Positions 26,777 through 35,222 of a stretch of DNA of 64,000 nucleotides are shown here, piece after piece. The notes under the pieces are model-generated. The model was not told where the DNA came from and did no database searches. It saw nothing but the letters and a program-made list of their open reading frames with translations. The position numbers were made by a program, and so were the translations under genes. The stretch lies in contig JAFDZW010000005.1 in the NCBI GenBank assembly GCA_018266755.1, positions 124,001-188,000 on the forward strand. The letters run 5' to 3'. Each line of letters opens with the position of its first letter. The first letter of the stretch is position 1. This DNA comes from Bacteroidota bacterium (GTDB lineage: Bacteria; Bacteroidota; Ignavibacteria; Palsa-1295).

Positions 26777-27883
26777 TCAGTTGACCATCCACGTATTGCC
26801 GGAAGCAAGGAGCTTCTTTAGATCGCCGACGGACTTTTTCTTCGCCTCGTTTATCTGGGCGGTCATTTCGCTCTCATACGTGGTCCGGTCGATCGAGAGT
26901 AGGACGCCAATCGGAACAGGGAAGCCTTCCATCTCGCTCATACGGGCAAGAATGGTCGCCAGTGTTGTGTTGGTTTCGTCATGCTTCAGGATCGTCGAAG
27001 CATCGACATCGGCCACTGCCACAACCTTCGGAGTAAAGCCATCAAGCACAAGCGCCTTGTCGTGGTTCTTTCCGAAGATCATCGGTTCGCCATGCTTGAG
27101 CTGCAACACATGATCGTCCTTCACATCTTTCTCGGTGAGATCCAGAAATGCGCCGTCGTTGAAGATATTACAATTCTGGTAAATCTCGACGAACGAAGCG
27201 CCCTTGTGAGAAGCGGCACGCTTAATGGTTTCCTGCAAGTGCTTCGGCTCACGATCGATCGAGCGGGCGACGAACGTCGCTTCGCTGCCGATGGCGTACA
27301 ATGCCGGATTCACAGGATGATCGATCGAACCGTAGGGGGTCGACTTTGTCTTCTTGCCATGCTCGGACGTCGGCGAATACTGGCCCTTCGTTAATCCGTA
27401 AATACGGTTGTTGAAGAGAAGAATATTCACATCGAAATTGCGACGCAAGATGTGCATCGTGTGGTTGCCGCCGATCGAAAGGGCATCGCCGTCGCCGGTC
27501 GCAACCCACACGGAGAGATTCGGATTGGCTGCTTTCACACCGGAAGCGATTGCGGTTGCGCGACCATGGATCGTATGGAAACCATACGTATTCATGTAGT
27601 ACGGGAAACGCGAAGAGCAACCGATACCGGCAACGAACACTGTTCCGTGACGGGTAACGTTCAACTCCGGCATGGTGCGTTGCACCTGTGCAAGGATGGA
27701 ATAATCTCCGCAGCCCGGACACCAGCGAACGTCCTGATCCGATGCAAAGTCCTTCGCCGTAAGCGCAAGGACAGGAAGATCTACATGTGCATCGGTGCTC
27801 GGTTGCTTGGCCTTCATTGGCGGCGGTGCGACGGTACCAGATGCCTTGAACGGCGGCGGTGTTGCTTTTGGTGTATCAGACAT
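26777..27883 (-). CDS. korB: 2-oxoacid:ferredoxin oxidoreductase, beta subunit
   Basis: The thiamin-binding subunit of a ferredoxin-dependent 2-oxoacid oxidoreductase, most like 2-oxoglutarate synthase; it links 2-oxoglutarate and succinyl-CoA in the TCA cycle. Of 368 residues, the first 40 or so are a proline-rich extension (TPPPFKASGTVAPPPMKAK) not usual in the family. After this come VRWCPGCGDYSIL, the TPP motif GDGDALSIGGNH...NNRIYGLTKGQ, and the C-terminal part with SFVEIYQNCNIFND. The alpha subunit gene korA, usually adjacent, is not in the window. The gene has its own terminator, and a palindromic repeat lies about 110 bases before the start. Confidence 0.9.
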   Translation of the reverse strand: MSDTPKATPPPFKASGTVAPPPMKAKQPSTDAHVDLPVLALTAKDFASDQDVRWCPGCGDYSILAQVQRTMPELNVTRHGTVFVAGIGCSSRFPYYMNTYGFHTIHGRATAIASGVKAANPNLSVWVATGDGDALSIGGNHTMHILRRNFDVNILLFNNRIYGLTKGQYSPTSEHGKKTKSTPYGSIDHPVNPALYAIGSEATFVARSIDREPKHLQETIKRAASHKGASFVEIYQNCNIFNDGAFLDLTEKDVKDDHVLQLKHGEPMIFGKNHDKALVLDGFTPKVVAVADVDASTILKHDETNTTLATILARMSEMEGFPVPIGVLLSIDRTTYESEMTAQINEAKKKSVGDLKKLLASGNTWMVN

Positions 27884-27992
27884 AATTCAGAATTACCTTA
27901 CCTAACTAATCGGTGTATAAACAACACACAAACCGTCTTCGTTCGTCGAGTTCGGAATGGGTGGTGGATGAGTGTAGAACCGTATAAGAATC

Positions 27993-28075
27993 GTCATTCT
28001 GAGCAAAGTGAAGAATCTCTGAGGCGGAGCCTCACTGCGTTTCATCGAGGGATTCTTCGCTTCGCTCAGAATGAC
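27993..28075 (-). repeat. palindromic intergenic repeat, copy 2 (83 bp)
   Basis: Read on the minus strand it begins GTCATTCTGAGCGAAGCGAA and ends GCTCAGAATGAC, with the same asymmetric centre (GATGAAAC, GTGAGGCTCCGCC) as copy 1 at 3803-3910. It lies between the end of the beta-barrel gene (28108) and the start of korB (27883). It is shorter than copy 1 by 25 bases. The remaining bases of this 224-base gap show nothing definite. Confidence 0.85.
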
Positions 28076-28107
28076 TTGTGCTGAAAGTGAGGAAATGGAG
28101 CCTCGAC

Positions 28108-29547
28108 CTATAGTTGAACTCTGAAACTGAGTGCGGCATCCGTTCTGGCGGCACCGCTTTTAAAGATATCCGTTATATGCGCCGAGGCGAGGTCGATCGC
28201 GACCCGCTCGAACAGTGTCGTTCCGACTCCAAGCGTTAGGTCACTCGACCCGCTCTGTATGAAATAACCTGCGGCAAGCCGTAGCGAAGCTGTGGATGAC
28301 GGCGAATTGAGAATTAATCCAAGACCAAGCCGCGGGTGGTTGAGGCTTCCGACGGTAGACGTCAACCCGGCGTCATACTCCATAGACGCAGAGGTCTCGA
28401 AGCTGCCGATCTGCATGCCGACTTCATCCATATCCAACCGGCTCGCGATCCGAAGCATTGTCGGAAGTGGAGTTGTGAATGATGCCACATGGTGTAGAAC
28501 GCCACTGAGTACTTTTAACGAATCGTTGAGCTGGTCGATAGTGCCGCTCGCATAGATTTTTCGCGTAAGATTATCTGCAACACGCTCCGTTGCATTGCTC
28601 GTCCAGGTGATAGCGCCAATATCCGTCACACTTGCGGCCACTCCAAGCACAGGGCGGCCAGAGTCCGATGTGATCAGATCGCCGGCAAGACCAAGATCGA
28701 AGCCATAGCCCGAACCGGCAGAATTGCTCGTAAGAAAGCCGAGGCTAAAATGGGTTGGTACTTTATTCGGGTCGAATCCGTCTCCGTACGCACTTCGAAA
28801 AATATAATTCACCTTGATTGAGGTTCCGCCATTGATAAACGAATACGCAAATGAGTTTGTCGGGTCCAAGCCCACATAGGCTATCCCGACGACATACTTT
28901 GCAGCCGCTCCGACGCGAATGGAACGAAGCAGCGGATCGCTCGTCGATCCGGCGTCGACGAGATGTCTGGAATACGAAGCAGAGTACTCGGAATACCACA
29001 TACCTTGCAAATCAAAATTCGAGAAGGAGCCCTCGAATTGTAATAACTGCGATTCCGCAGTAACGAAAAACTTCAAAAATTCCTGCGGAATGTCGGTGCG
29101 TAATGCAACGTGCGTTGTCCAGGTCAGCGCAAATGTCCCAATCGAGGGAGTTTGATAGAGTGCGCCCAAGACTTCGAAATCGGCACGACCGGAGAGTTTC
29201 TCATCCAGAAACAGGTTCGTGATCGTTCGACGATCCGAATCCGCGATATTCGCATTTTTAATTGCAAAGACTTTAGAAATATCGGACGAATTGCGAAAGC
29301 TTGCCCCAGCCTCCAGGCCAAACGAACTGATGGGAAGTACTCGAAACTCGAAGCGGTTCGAGCCTTCCGGATCCAATAACGCTGGATTTAAACCTACTGC
29401 AGAAAGGCCGTGAGAGTTGATCGCATAGGTTCGCCCGGCGCCATGGGCAATCGGCGATAAATGCTCGTATCCTTCCTGCGCGTTTGCGGCAACCGCAGTC
29501 AGGATGATAGTCAATGTGACGGTCCAACGCATAGCAAACACTCCCAT
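28108..29547 (-). CDS. outer-membrane protein, DUF5723/PorV-like beta-barrel (tentative)
   Basis: A 479-residue exported protein. The signal peptide is RWTVTLTIILTAVAANAQ. The mature start has INSHGLSAVGLNPALLDPEG, a pattern shared by barrel proteins of Bacteroidota whose N-terminal strand carries 'A.G.NPA', followed by many Gly/Ser-rich strands. The start may be ATG 29547 (AAGGAAAG before it) or ATG 29532 (GGGAG eight bases before); both leave the signal peptide intact. It begins one base after the stop of the aminopeptidase gene, at the end of the prfB-dehydratase-aminopeptidase run. The exact family and function are not certain. Confidence 0.65.
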   Translation of the reverse strand: MGVFAMRWTVTLTIILTAVAANAQEGYEHLSPIAHGAGRTYAINSHGLSAVGLNPALLDPEGSNRFEFRVLPISSFGLEAGASFRNSSDISKVFAIKNANIADSDRRTITNLFLDEKLSGRADFEVLGALYQTPSIGTFALTWTTHVALRTDIPQEFLKFFVTAESQLLQFEGSFSNFDLQGMWYSEYSASYSRHLVDAGSTSDPLLRSIRVGAAAKYVVGIAYVGLDPTNSFAYSFINGGTSIKVNYIFRSAYGDGFDPNKVPTHFSLGFLTSNSAGSGYGFDLGLAGDLITSDSGRPVLGVAASVTDIGAITWTSNATERVADNLTRKIYASGTIDQLNDSLKVLSGVLHHVASFTTPLPTMLRIASRLDMDEVGMQIGSFETSASMEYDAGLTSTVGSLNHPRLGLGLILNSPSSTASLRLAAGYFIQSGSSDLTLGVGTTLFERVAIDLASAHITDIFKSGAARTDAALSFRVQL

Positions 29548-29548
29548 T

Positions 29549-30946
29549 TTACTTTCCTTTCTTCATGAGGGCTTCGATCTCTTGGATTCGTCGAGGAGAC
29601 CCTGACGAGAGAATCTCCGGTCCAGACGCAGTGACCAGAATATCATCCTCGATCCGACATCCGATCTTCCACCATTTGGGGTCGCACGGACTTCCTGCGG
29701 GAATATAAATCCCTGGTTCGACAGTGATCACCGCGTTCTCGGGAAGTGGACCGGGCACCCCTGCGTCATGCACATCCAGGCCGAGAAAGTGAGACGTTCC
29801 ATGCATGAAATATCTGATAGCCTCATTAGGGGTGCTTATGATACCAAGTTTCAAGAGTCCTCGTTGAATCACGGAAAGTGCGGCATAGTGCGCAGCCCGA
29901 AACTCGCCGCCTACTGTTACCGCTGCAATGCCCGAATCTTGCGCTTCCAATACTATTTCATAGATGGCGCGTTGTTCCGGTGTGAATGTGCCATTTACTG
30001 GAAAGCTTCGTGTCACGTCGGCACTGTATCCATGGTATTCCGCACCGATATCCATTTCAACAAAGTCACCGGATTCGGTCTTGCGGCGATTGGTCTCGTA
30101 ATGGAGGATTGTTGAATTATTGCCACTGCCGACGATGCACGGATATCCGGTATATTCTGCGCCGTGTCGTTTGAACACATATTCGCCGAGTGCCTGCATT
30201 TGATATTCGTACCATCCCGGTTGAACAGTCCGCATGATCTCGTTATGTCCCTCGTTAGAAATCGAGACCGCCTTTCGCATCAACACGAGTTCTTCCGTCG
30301 TTTTTACCATGCGAAGCCGTGAAAGAATTGGCAACAACGACCGGATGACAAGCTTCGGGTACCGACGCTCAAGAATTGAGACGACGGTCGATGACAAACC
30401 GAAACCGGAGTCGATAGCAGGATCGACGACCTTCATTCCGTAATTCGGGCTGTAATAGAACGTTTCGATGCGCGGTAACAGGGATGAAAGCACACTTGGG
30501 AGTGAATCGATTACCTCAGCTTCTTCAAAGCCAAGTATCCGTTTGGCGCCGTCGGTCCCAAGCCGGATGCCCGTCCAAGTTTCGCGGGCCGGATTCTTTG
30601 CCTCGACAAAGAGTATCTGACGTACAGCCTGCTCTTTCTCCTTGATGATCAGCAGCGCGGCATTCGGCTGGATGTGTCCTGTCAGATAGTAAAAATTCGG
30701 ATCCTGATGAAATTCATACGAAACGTCATTGGCACGGTTCTTTTCGACGCCACCGAGAAAGAGCGCGGCGCTATTGGCGCTCATGTGAGCGACCACGGAG
30801 TCGCGTCGGGAACGGTGGAACGATGCAGGCAGCCTGTCGCTGTCATATTGGGCATACTGTTCGTTCTGCACCAATGATTGTGCAACCGAGAGCGTCGGCA
30901 GACAACAGAAGAGGCAAAGGAGTAGGGTAGGGACGCGTATCGTCAA
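29549..30946 (-). CDS. secreted Xaa-Pro aminopeptidase (M24B)
   Basis: A 465-residue metallopeptidase that removes N-terminal residues preceding proline. It has a cleavable signal peptide (LLLCLFCCLPTLSVAQ), so unlike E. coli PepP it acts outside the cytoplasm. The N-terminal AMP_N-type domain contains FYYLTGHIQPNAALLI; the catalytic pita-bread domain has metal ligands in DIGAEYHGYSADVTRSFP, HGTSHFLGLDVHD, TVEPGIYIP and CRIEDDILVT. The start is TTG 30946, overlapping the stop of the pterin dehydratase gene (TTGA). The tight packing indicates a single transcript. Confidence 0.92.
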   Translation of the reverse strand: MTIRVPTLLLCLFCCLPTLSVAQSLVQNEQYAQYDSDRLPASFHRSRRDSVVAHMSANSAALFLGGVEKNRANDVSYEFHQDPNFYYLTGHIQPNAALLIIKEKEQAVRQILFVEAKNPARETWTGIRLGTDGAKRILGFEEAEVIDSLPSVLSSLLPRIETFYYSPNYGMKVVDPAIDSGFGLSSTVVSILERRYPKLVIRSLLPILSRLRMVKTTEELVLMRKAVSISNEGHNEIMRTVQPGWYEYQMQALGEYVFKRHGAEYTGYPCIVGSGNNSTILHYETNRRKTESGDFVEMDIGAEYHGYSADVTRSFPVNGTFTPEQRAIYEIVLEAQDSGIAAVTVGGEFRAAHYAALSVIQRGLLKLGIISTPNEAIRYFMHGTSHFLGLDVHDAGVPGPLPENAVITVEPGIYIPAGSPCDPKWWKIGCRIEDDILVTASGPEILSSGSPRRIQEIEALMKKGK

Positions 30947-31224
30947 ATCAGCGTATCGATTTGTGAGGCAAGGATAATATCACGGTCTGTCACACCTCCG
31001 GCCGAGTGCGTGGTCAGCATGACTCGTACTCGTTTATACGAGTGAAGCAGAATATCGGGGTGATGATCCAACATCTCGGCGACCGGCGCAATCCGACGAA
31101 TAAACTCAACCGCCGCAACGAAGTTCGAACACTCATACTCGCGGAATATCGAATTCGAATGCTCGTCGAACGTCCAGTTCGCCGGCGCACGTTTGATGAT
31201 ATCCTCGCGAGTAAGGATTGGCAT
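30943..31224 (-). CDS. 4a-hydroxytetrahydrobiopterin dehydratase (pterin-4a-carbinolamine dehydratase)
   Basis: A 93-residue enzyme that dehydrates 4a-hydroxytetrahydrobiopterin to recycle the pterin cofactor of aromatic amino acid hydroxylases. The family signature is clear: APVAEMLDHHPDI (His54, His55), then YKRVRVMLTTHSAGGVTDRD (His73 and Asp80). Start ATG 31224 fits the family length. The gene lies 2 bases after prfB and overlaps the aminopeptidase start by 4 bases. No aromatic hydroxylase is in the window, so the role could also be in molybdopterin or folate-related chemistry. Confidence 0.93.
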   Translation of the reverse strand: MPILTREDIIKRAPANWTFDEHSNSIFREYECSNFVAAVEFIRRIAPVAEMLDHHPDILLHSYKRVRVMLTTHSAGGVTDRDIILASQIDTLI

Positions 31225-31226
31225 GG

Positions 31227-32382
31227 CTAATCGAGATCTTCGTCTTCGGTATCCGACACCTTTAACTTTCCACCTTCGAAGAGCAAATACGCCTTCATGA
31301 ACTCCGTGATCTCGCCGTTCATCACTGCCTGCACATCGGTCTTCGCCAATTTGGTGCGATGATCTTTTACCATTGTGTACGGCTGAAACACATAGGAGCG
31401 AATCTGTGCGCCCCACGAGGCTTTCATCTTCTTTCCTTCGATGGCGGCGATACGGGCTTCTTCGATCTCTCGGATGATCGCAGCAATTCGGCTCTTGAGC
31501 ATCTTCATCGCACGTTCGCCATTCTGCAACTGCGAACGCTCTTCCTGACACGCTGCAACAACGACATGCTCCTTACCGGTAGTATCGGTATACCGATACG
31601 TAAGACGAACGGCCGTCTCAACTTTATTGACGTTCTGACCGCCTTTTCCACCGGAGCGATACGTATCGCGTTGCAGGAGTGCCGGGTTCAGGACGATCTC
31701 ATCGTTGCCTTCTTCGATGACAGGATACGCATACACGCTCGCGAAACTGGTATGACGGCGGGCATTCGCGTCGTACGGGGATATACGGACAAGACGATGG
31801 ACGCCGTTTTCGGCCTTCAGATACCCGTACGCATTTTCGCCTTTGATCTCGAGCGTCGCGGACTTGATGCCGGCTCCTTCGCCGGCAAGTTCGTCCATCA
31901 TCGAGACTTTGTACCCGTTCTGCTCGGCCCATCGGGTGTACATACGCTCGAGCATTTCGGCCCAGTCCTGAGCCTCGGTGCCTCCCTGGCCGGCATTGAT
32001 GGTCAGAATTGCATCTTTATGATCGTCTGGCCCCGCAAGCATGACAGCCACTTCCTGTGCAGCCAGCGTTTCTTCGACGCTTGTCAACTCCTCGTTGACC
32101 TGTGGCGCAAGCGATTCATCTTCCTCCGCCATCTCGACCAGTGCTTCCGCGTCGTCGATACGAGACTTCAGAGAAAGGAATTCATCACGTTCTTTTTTGA
32201 GACGTGTTAATTCCTGCATCAGGCGCTGGGCAGCGCGTTGATCGTTCCAGAATGTTTCGGAAACAGATTGTTCTTCTAGCGCGGCAATGCGCTTGGCCTT
32301 AGACGTAAGGTCAAAGAGAGTCGCCGAGTTCGGCGAGGCGAGCTCGCAGATCGGCAATAGAGATGGCTACAAGTTCTGACAT
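31227..32382 (-). CDS. prfB: peptide chain release factor 2, with programmed +1 frameshift
   Basis: Releases finished peptides at UGA and UAA codons. The gene is in two frames: ATG 32382 opens 23 codons (MSELVAISIADL...) ending in CTT TGA C at 32310-32316. A +1 shift on CTT gives Leu-Asp and continues DLTSKAKR to the stop, 384 residues in total. The odd length of 1156 bases fits. Peptide-release motif GGQ is at about 247-249 (SGGKGGQNVNK). The codon-reading tripeptide, normally SPF, is SPY at about 201-203 (VRISPYDANARRHTS). It heads a run with the pterin dehydratase and aminopeptidase genes. Confidence 0.95.
32310..32316 (-). promoter_or_regulatory. RF2 programmed frameshift site CTTTGAC
   Basis: Minus-strand CTT TGA C at codons 23-24 of prfB: in-frame UGA that RF2 itself reads, with slippage on CUU when RF2 is scarce. 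The strong AGGGGG-type stimulator found three bases upstream in E. coli is not obvious; the bases before CTT are GGCGACTCT. Confidence 0.92.
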
Positions 32383-32454
32383 TAAAATCAGTAACAGGCC
32401 ATCGGTTGGAAATGTCTCAGGAATTGCTCAACGCGCTCCCAACATCACAATGTG

Positions 32455-33303
32455 TTAGAATTCCTTCTTTTGGAAGGCATATACGGACAGACCGAAATAG
32501 ACGCAGGTTAGGCCACAGATAAGTCCGATCGGTGCCCAACTGATCGGCTGACCGAGAATCGCATTCTTCATATTATCCCCCATATCCGAAGCTTGCGGAA
32601 AGACATAGTATAATACCTCGGCGATTGTCGAAAGAGTAGATTTTCCGCCACCGGAGTTGCCGACGAGATGCTCGACCCCCTTGAGAATCGCAATCAATCC
32701 GGAAATAAAAAATAAGCCGATGCCAATGATGATCGAGAGTGCACTTGATCGTGAAAGCACGCTAATCAACACCACAATCGCATAGATACCGGCGAAGCCT
32801 AGCATAATAAATACGCTGCTCAGCAGAAACGAAGGATTCCAAATCCCGATCGAGGTAGATACGACCACCCACATACCGAGTATGAAGTACACGGTTTCGA
32901 TCGCGATGATCGACAAGCTGCCTACATACCGACCAAGCAAATACATCCAACGGGGGACTGGTTTTGATAACAGTAGGTCGATCGTCCCTTTCTCCATTTG
33001 CGAAGTGATGAAGCCGGTTGTCGCAAACACCCCAACACAAATCGTCATGAAATAGAGAATTCCAGAGATAACCGTATAGAATATATCTAATACCGTAACC
33101 TGTATGACACTCGCCATCGGGCCCCCCTTGCCGCTCATCTTCGTCTCTTGAAACTGATGCATGGCGTCCTGCACCGATGAACTCTGGAATACAAAAAATG
33201 TAATCAGAATAATCACTGTGGAAAAAACGAAGAAACCGACAATCGTCTTCTTCGCGCGTGCTTCGCGGTAGGTTTCTTCAATGATCGCAAGAAATTGTTG
33301 CAT
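32455..33303 (-). CDS. ABC-2 type transporter permease
   Basis: A 282-residue membrane protein with six hydrophobic segments. The first lies at about 20-40, followed by a soluble loop of about 40 residues (VQDAMHQFQETKMSGKG...), then a cluster of five. The cytoplasmic segment SQMEKGTIDLLLSKPVPRW is the hallmark of ABC-2 permeases ('E...GT...L..P..R'). It forms an exporter with the ATPase gene that ends 7 bases upstream (33311). The substrate is unknown; NatAB-like efflux is one option. Confidence 0.85.
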   Translation of the reverse strand: MQQFLAIIEETYREARAKKTIVGFFVFSTVIILITFFVFQSSSVQDAMHQFQETKMSGKGGPMASVIQVTVLDIFYTVISGILYFMTICVGVFATTGFITSQMEKGTIDLLLSKPVPRWMYLLGRYVGSLSIIAIETVYFILGMWVVVSTSIGIWNPSFLLSSVFIMLGFAGIYAIVVLISVLSRSSALSIIIGIGLFFISGLIAILKGVEHLVGNSGGGKSTLSTIAEVLYYVFPQASDMGDNMKNAILGQPISWAPIGLICGLTCVYFGLSVYAFQKKEF

Positions 33304-33310
33304 AGGGATA

Positions 33311-34246
33311 TTACGCTTGGGCCCGTTGGACGTCAGAATTACCGATCAGTTGGATGAACATATCTTCCAGAGATGTACGCTTTGCATGGATATCGCGGAT
33401 GAGGATACCATGAGCTCGTAGCGCGTCGATTGCGGCATTCAGCTCTTCGATCGAAGAACATTCGATTGTAATATGACCATCGGGCGCCGATCCTCCGACA
33501 GGGTGCAAGAGAGGAATCGCCTCTTCGTACTGTTCGGCAGTCACAGAGATGTCGTACGTATCCTTCTTTGAAGTGAGCGCATCCACCGTTCCTTCCGCAA
33601 CGACTTTTCCTTGCCGAAGGATCGCGACGCGATCCGAAACCTGTTCCACTTCGCTCAGGAGGTGAGAATTCAAGAACACCGTTTTCCCGCGCTGCTTCAG
33701 ATGAATCAGTACGTCGCGAATCTCTTTTCGCCCGACGGGATCGACGCCATCAGTCGGTTCGTCAAGCACGATCAGATCGGGATCATTGATAAGTGCTTGT
33801 GCAAGTCCGAGCCGCTGCATCATGCCCTTGGAGTATTTTCGAACCTTCATGTCCCGCCAATCGCTCATCCCGACAAGCGAGAGGGTTTCGTTGATTCTGG
33901 TTTCAAGAATGCTGCGGGGCACCATCGAGAGTTTACCGAAATATCGAAGCACCTGCTCTCCCGTTAAATGCAACGGGTATCGATGACTCTCCGGCAGATA
34001 CCCAATGCGTGCTTTGGCTTGTATGGAGCCGAACGGATGGCCGAGCACATAGCCGGAGCCGGCGGTAGGGAAGACAATCCCGAGCATACATTTGATGAAG
34101 GTCGTCTTTCCGGCGCCATTCGGACCGAGGAGCGAATAAATCTCGCCCGGTTGGACTGAAATCGAGATGCCTTGCAACGCTGGTACGGCCTTTGCGCCTC
34201 CACCGAAACGTTTTGTAATACTATCGGTTGTAAGAACGTATTCCAT
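33311..34246 (-). CDS. ABC transporter ATP-binding protein
   Basis: A 311-residue ATPase from ATG 34246 (MEYVLTTDSITKRFGGG). Walker A GPNGAGKTTF, Q-loop GYLPESHRYP, signature YSKGMMQRLGLAQAL, Walker B LIVLDEPTDGVDP and the switch His in NSHLLSEVEQ are present. About 90 C-terminal residues form the accessory domain common in ABC-2 ATPases. It pairs with the permease immediately downstream. Divergent from the SDR gene with a 52-base shared promoter region. Confidence 0.92.
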   Translation of the reverse strand: MEYVLTTDSITKRFGGGAKAVPALQGISISVQPGEIYSLLGPNGAGKTTFIKCMLGIVFPTAGSGYVLGHPFGSIQAKARIGYLPESHRYPLHLTGEQVLRYFGKLSMVPRSILETRINETLSLVGMSDWRDMKVRKYSKGMMQRLGLAQALINDPDLIVLDEPTDGVDPVGRKEIRDVLIHLKQRGKTVFLNSHLLSEVEQVSDRVAILRQGKVVAEGTVDALTSKKDTYDISVTAEQYEEAIPLLHPVGGSAPDGHITIECSSIEELNAAIDALRAHGILIRDIHAKRTSLEDMFIQLIGNSDVQRAQA

Positions 34247-34298
34247 GAACGATGGATCGTGATGATTGTGCGTGTAAATATACCATAGATTCGAGCGG

Positions 34299-35057
34299 AT
34301 GTTACGAAGGCATGAAGGAAAGGTGGCAGTGATTACCGGGGCGGCAATCGGCAATGGTCGGGCAATGGCCTCGCGATTGGCACGCGAAGGAGCGCAGGTG
34401 GTGGTTGCGGATGTGGACGATGCGACAGAGACGTTGAATGAAGTTTCCGCTCAAGGGAATGTCCTTGAACCGTACTATTCACAAACGGACATCACGAATC
34501 CGGCCTCGGTCTCGGCACTCGTCGATTCGATCCGTGTGAAGTTCGGCAGGCTCGATATCCTTGTGAACAATGCAGGTGTGTATGAAGAGGAGCCGTTCGA
34601 ACTGCTGACGTACGAACGCTGGGCGAATATGTTGAATGTGAATCTTAACGGACTCTTTCTGATGTGCAAGGCAGCATTGCCGCTGATGAAGGAACGTCAT
34701 TTCGGTCGCATCGTCAACCTCTCGAGCAATACGGTGTGGCTTGGTACACCGTACCTGACCCACTATATCGCAAGCAAGATGGGCATTATCGGTTTCACTC
34801 GCGCGCTTGCCGGCGAGGTCGGACACTTTGGCGTAACTGTCAATGCCATTACGGTCGGGCTGACCGCGACACAGCGTCCGGCGGATTCCAAACTCGGGAA
34901 ATCCTCGATGCTCGAGTTCGTTTTGCCGCAGCAGGCCATCGGACAAACCGAGACTCCGGATGACATTGCCAGCGTTGTTTCATTTCTGGCTTCCGACGAT
35001 TCTGCGATCATCACCGGACAGACAATTAACGTCGATGGCGGTGCCGCGCGGCACTAA
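34299..35057 (+). CDS. SDR-family oxidoreductase
   Basis: A 252-residue classical short-chain dehydrogenase. The NAD(P) loop TGAAIGNGRAMA lies near residue 15; the acidic ADVDD after the second strand suggests NAD preference. Further marks are NNAGVYEEEP, the catalytic Ser in LSSNTVW, and Tyr-Lys in YIASKMG. The C terminus ITGQTINVDGGAA is that of FabG-like enzymes. The substrate cannot be told from the sequence. It stands alone, divergent from the ABC ATPase and upstream of tRNA-Cys. Confidence 0.9.
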   Translation: MLRRHEGKVAVITGAAIGNGRAMASRLAREGAQVVVADVDDATETLNEVSAQGNVLEPYYSQTDITNPASVSALVDSIRVKFGRLDILVNNAGVYEEEPFELLTYERWANMLNVNLNGLFLMCKAALPLMKERHFGRIVNLSSNTVWLGTPYLTHYIASKMGIIGFTRALAGEVGHFGVTVNAITVGLTATQRPADSKLGKSSMLEFVLPQQAIGQTETPDDIASVVSFLASDDSAIITGQTINVDGGAARH

Positions 35058-35112
35058 GAGGGAACTCTCCAACTTCATTTTCTCTTTTCTGTGTGCTTTT
35101 CAAACAAGAAAC

Positions 35113-35184
35113 GGCGCCGTAGCCAAGTGGTAAGGCAGAGCTCTGCAAAAGCTCCATTCATCAGTTCGAATCTGATCGGCGCCT
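35113..35184 (+). tRNA. tRNA-Cys (anticodon GCA)
   Basis: A 72-base cloverleaf. Acceptor arms are GGCGCCG (35113-35119) and CGGCGCC (35177-35183), with discriminator T, normal for tRNA-Cys. The anticodon stem GAGCT/AGCTC encloses CTGCAAA with anticodon GCA. The T loop TTCGAAT is present. CCA is not encoded. Confidence 0.95.
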
Positions 35185-35222
35185 CTCTTCATTGCTCCCC
35201 GGTAGTACGCTATACCACTCGC

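Noticed and set aside
27884-28084. Possible coding sequence across the second repeat
   Set aside because: The open frame is produced by the repeat and by antisense korB sequence; no independent coding signal.
35091-35222. Upstream start of the PD40/OmpA protein within the tRNA
   Set aside because: The frame runs through tRNA-Cys; coding use of the tRNA is very unlikely and the signal peptide begins after it.
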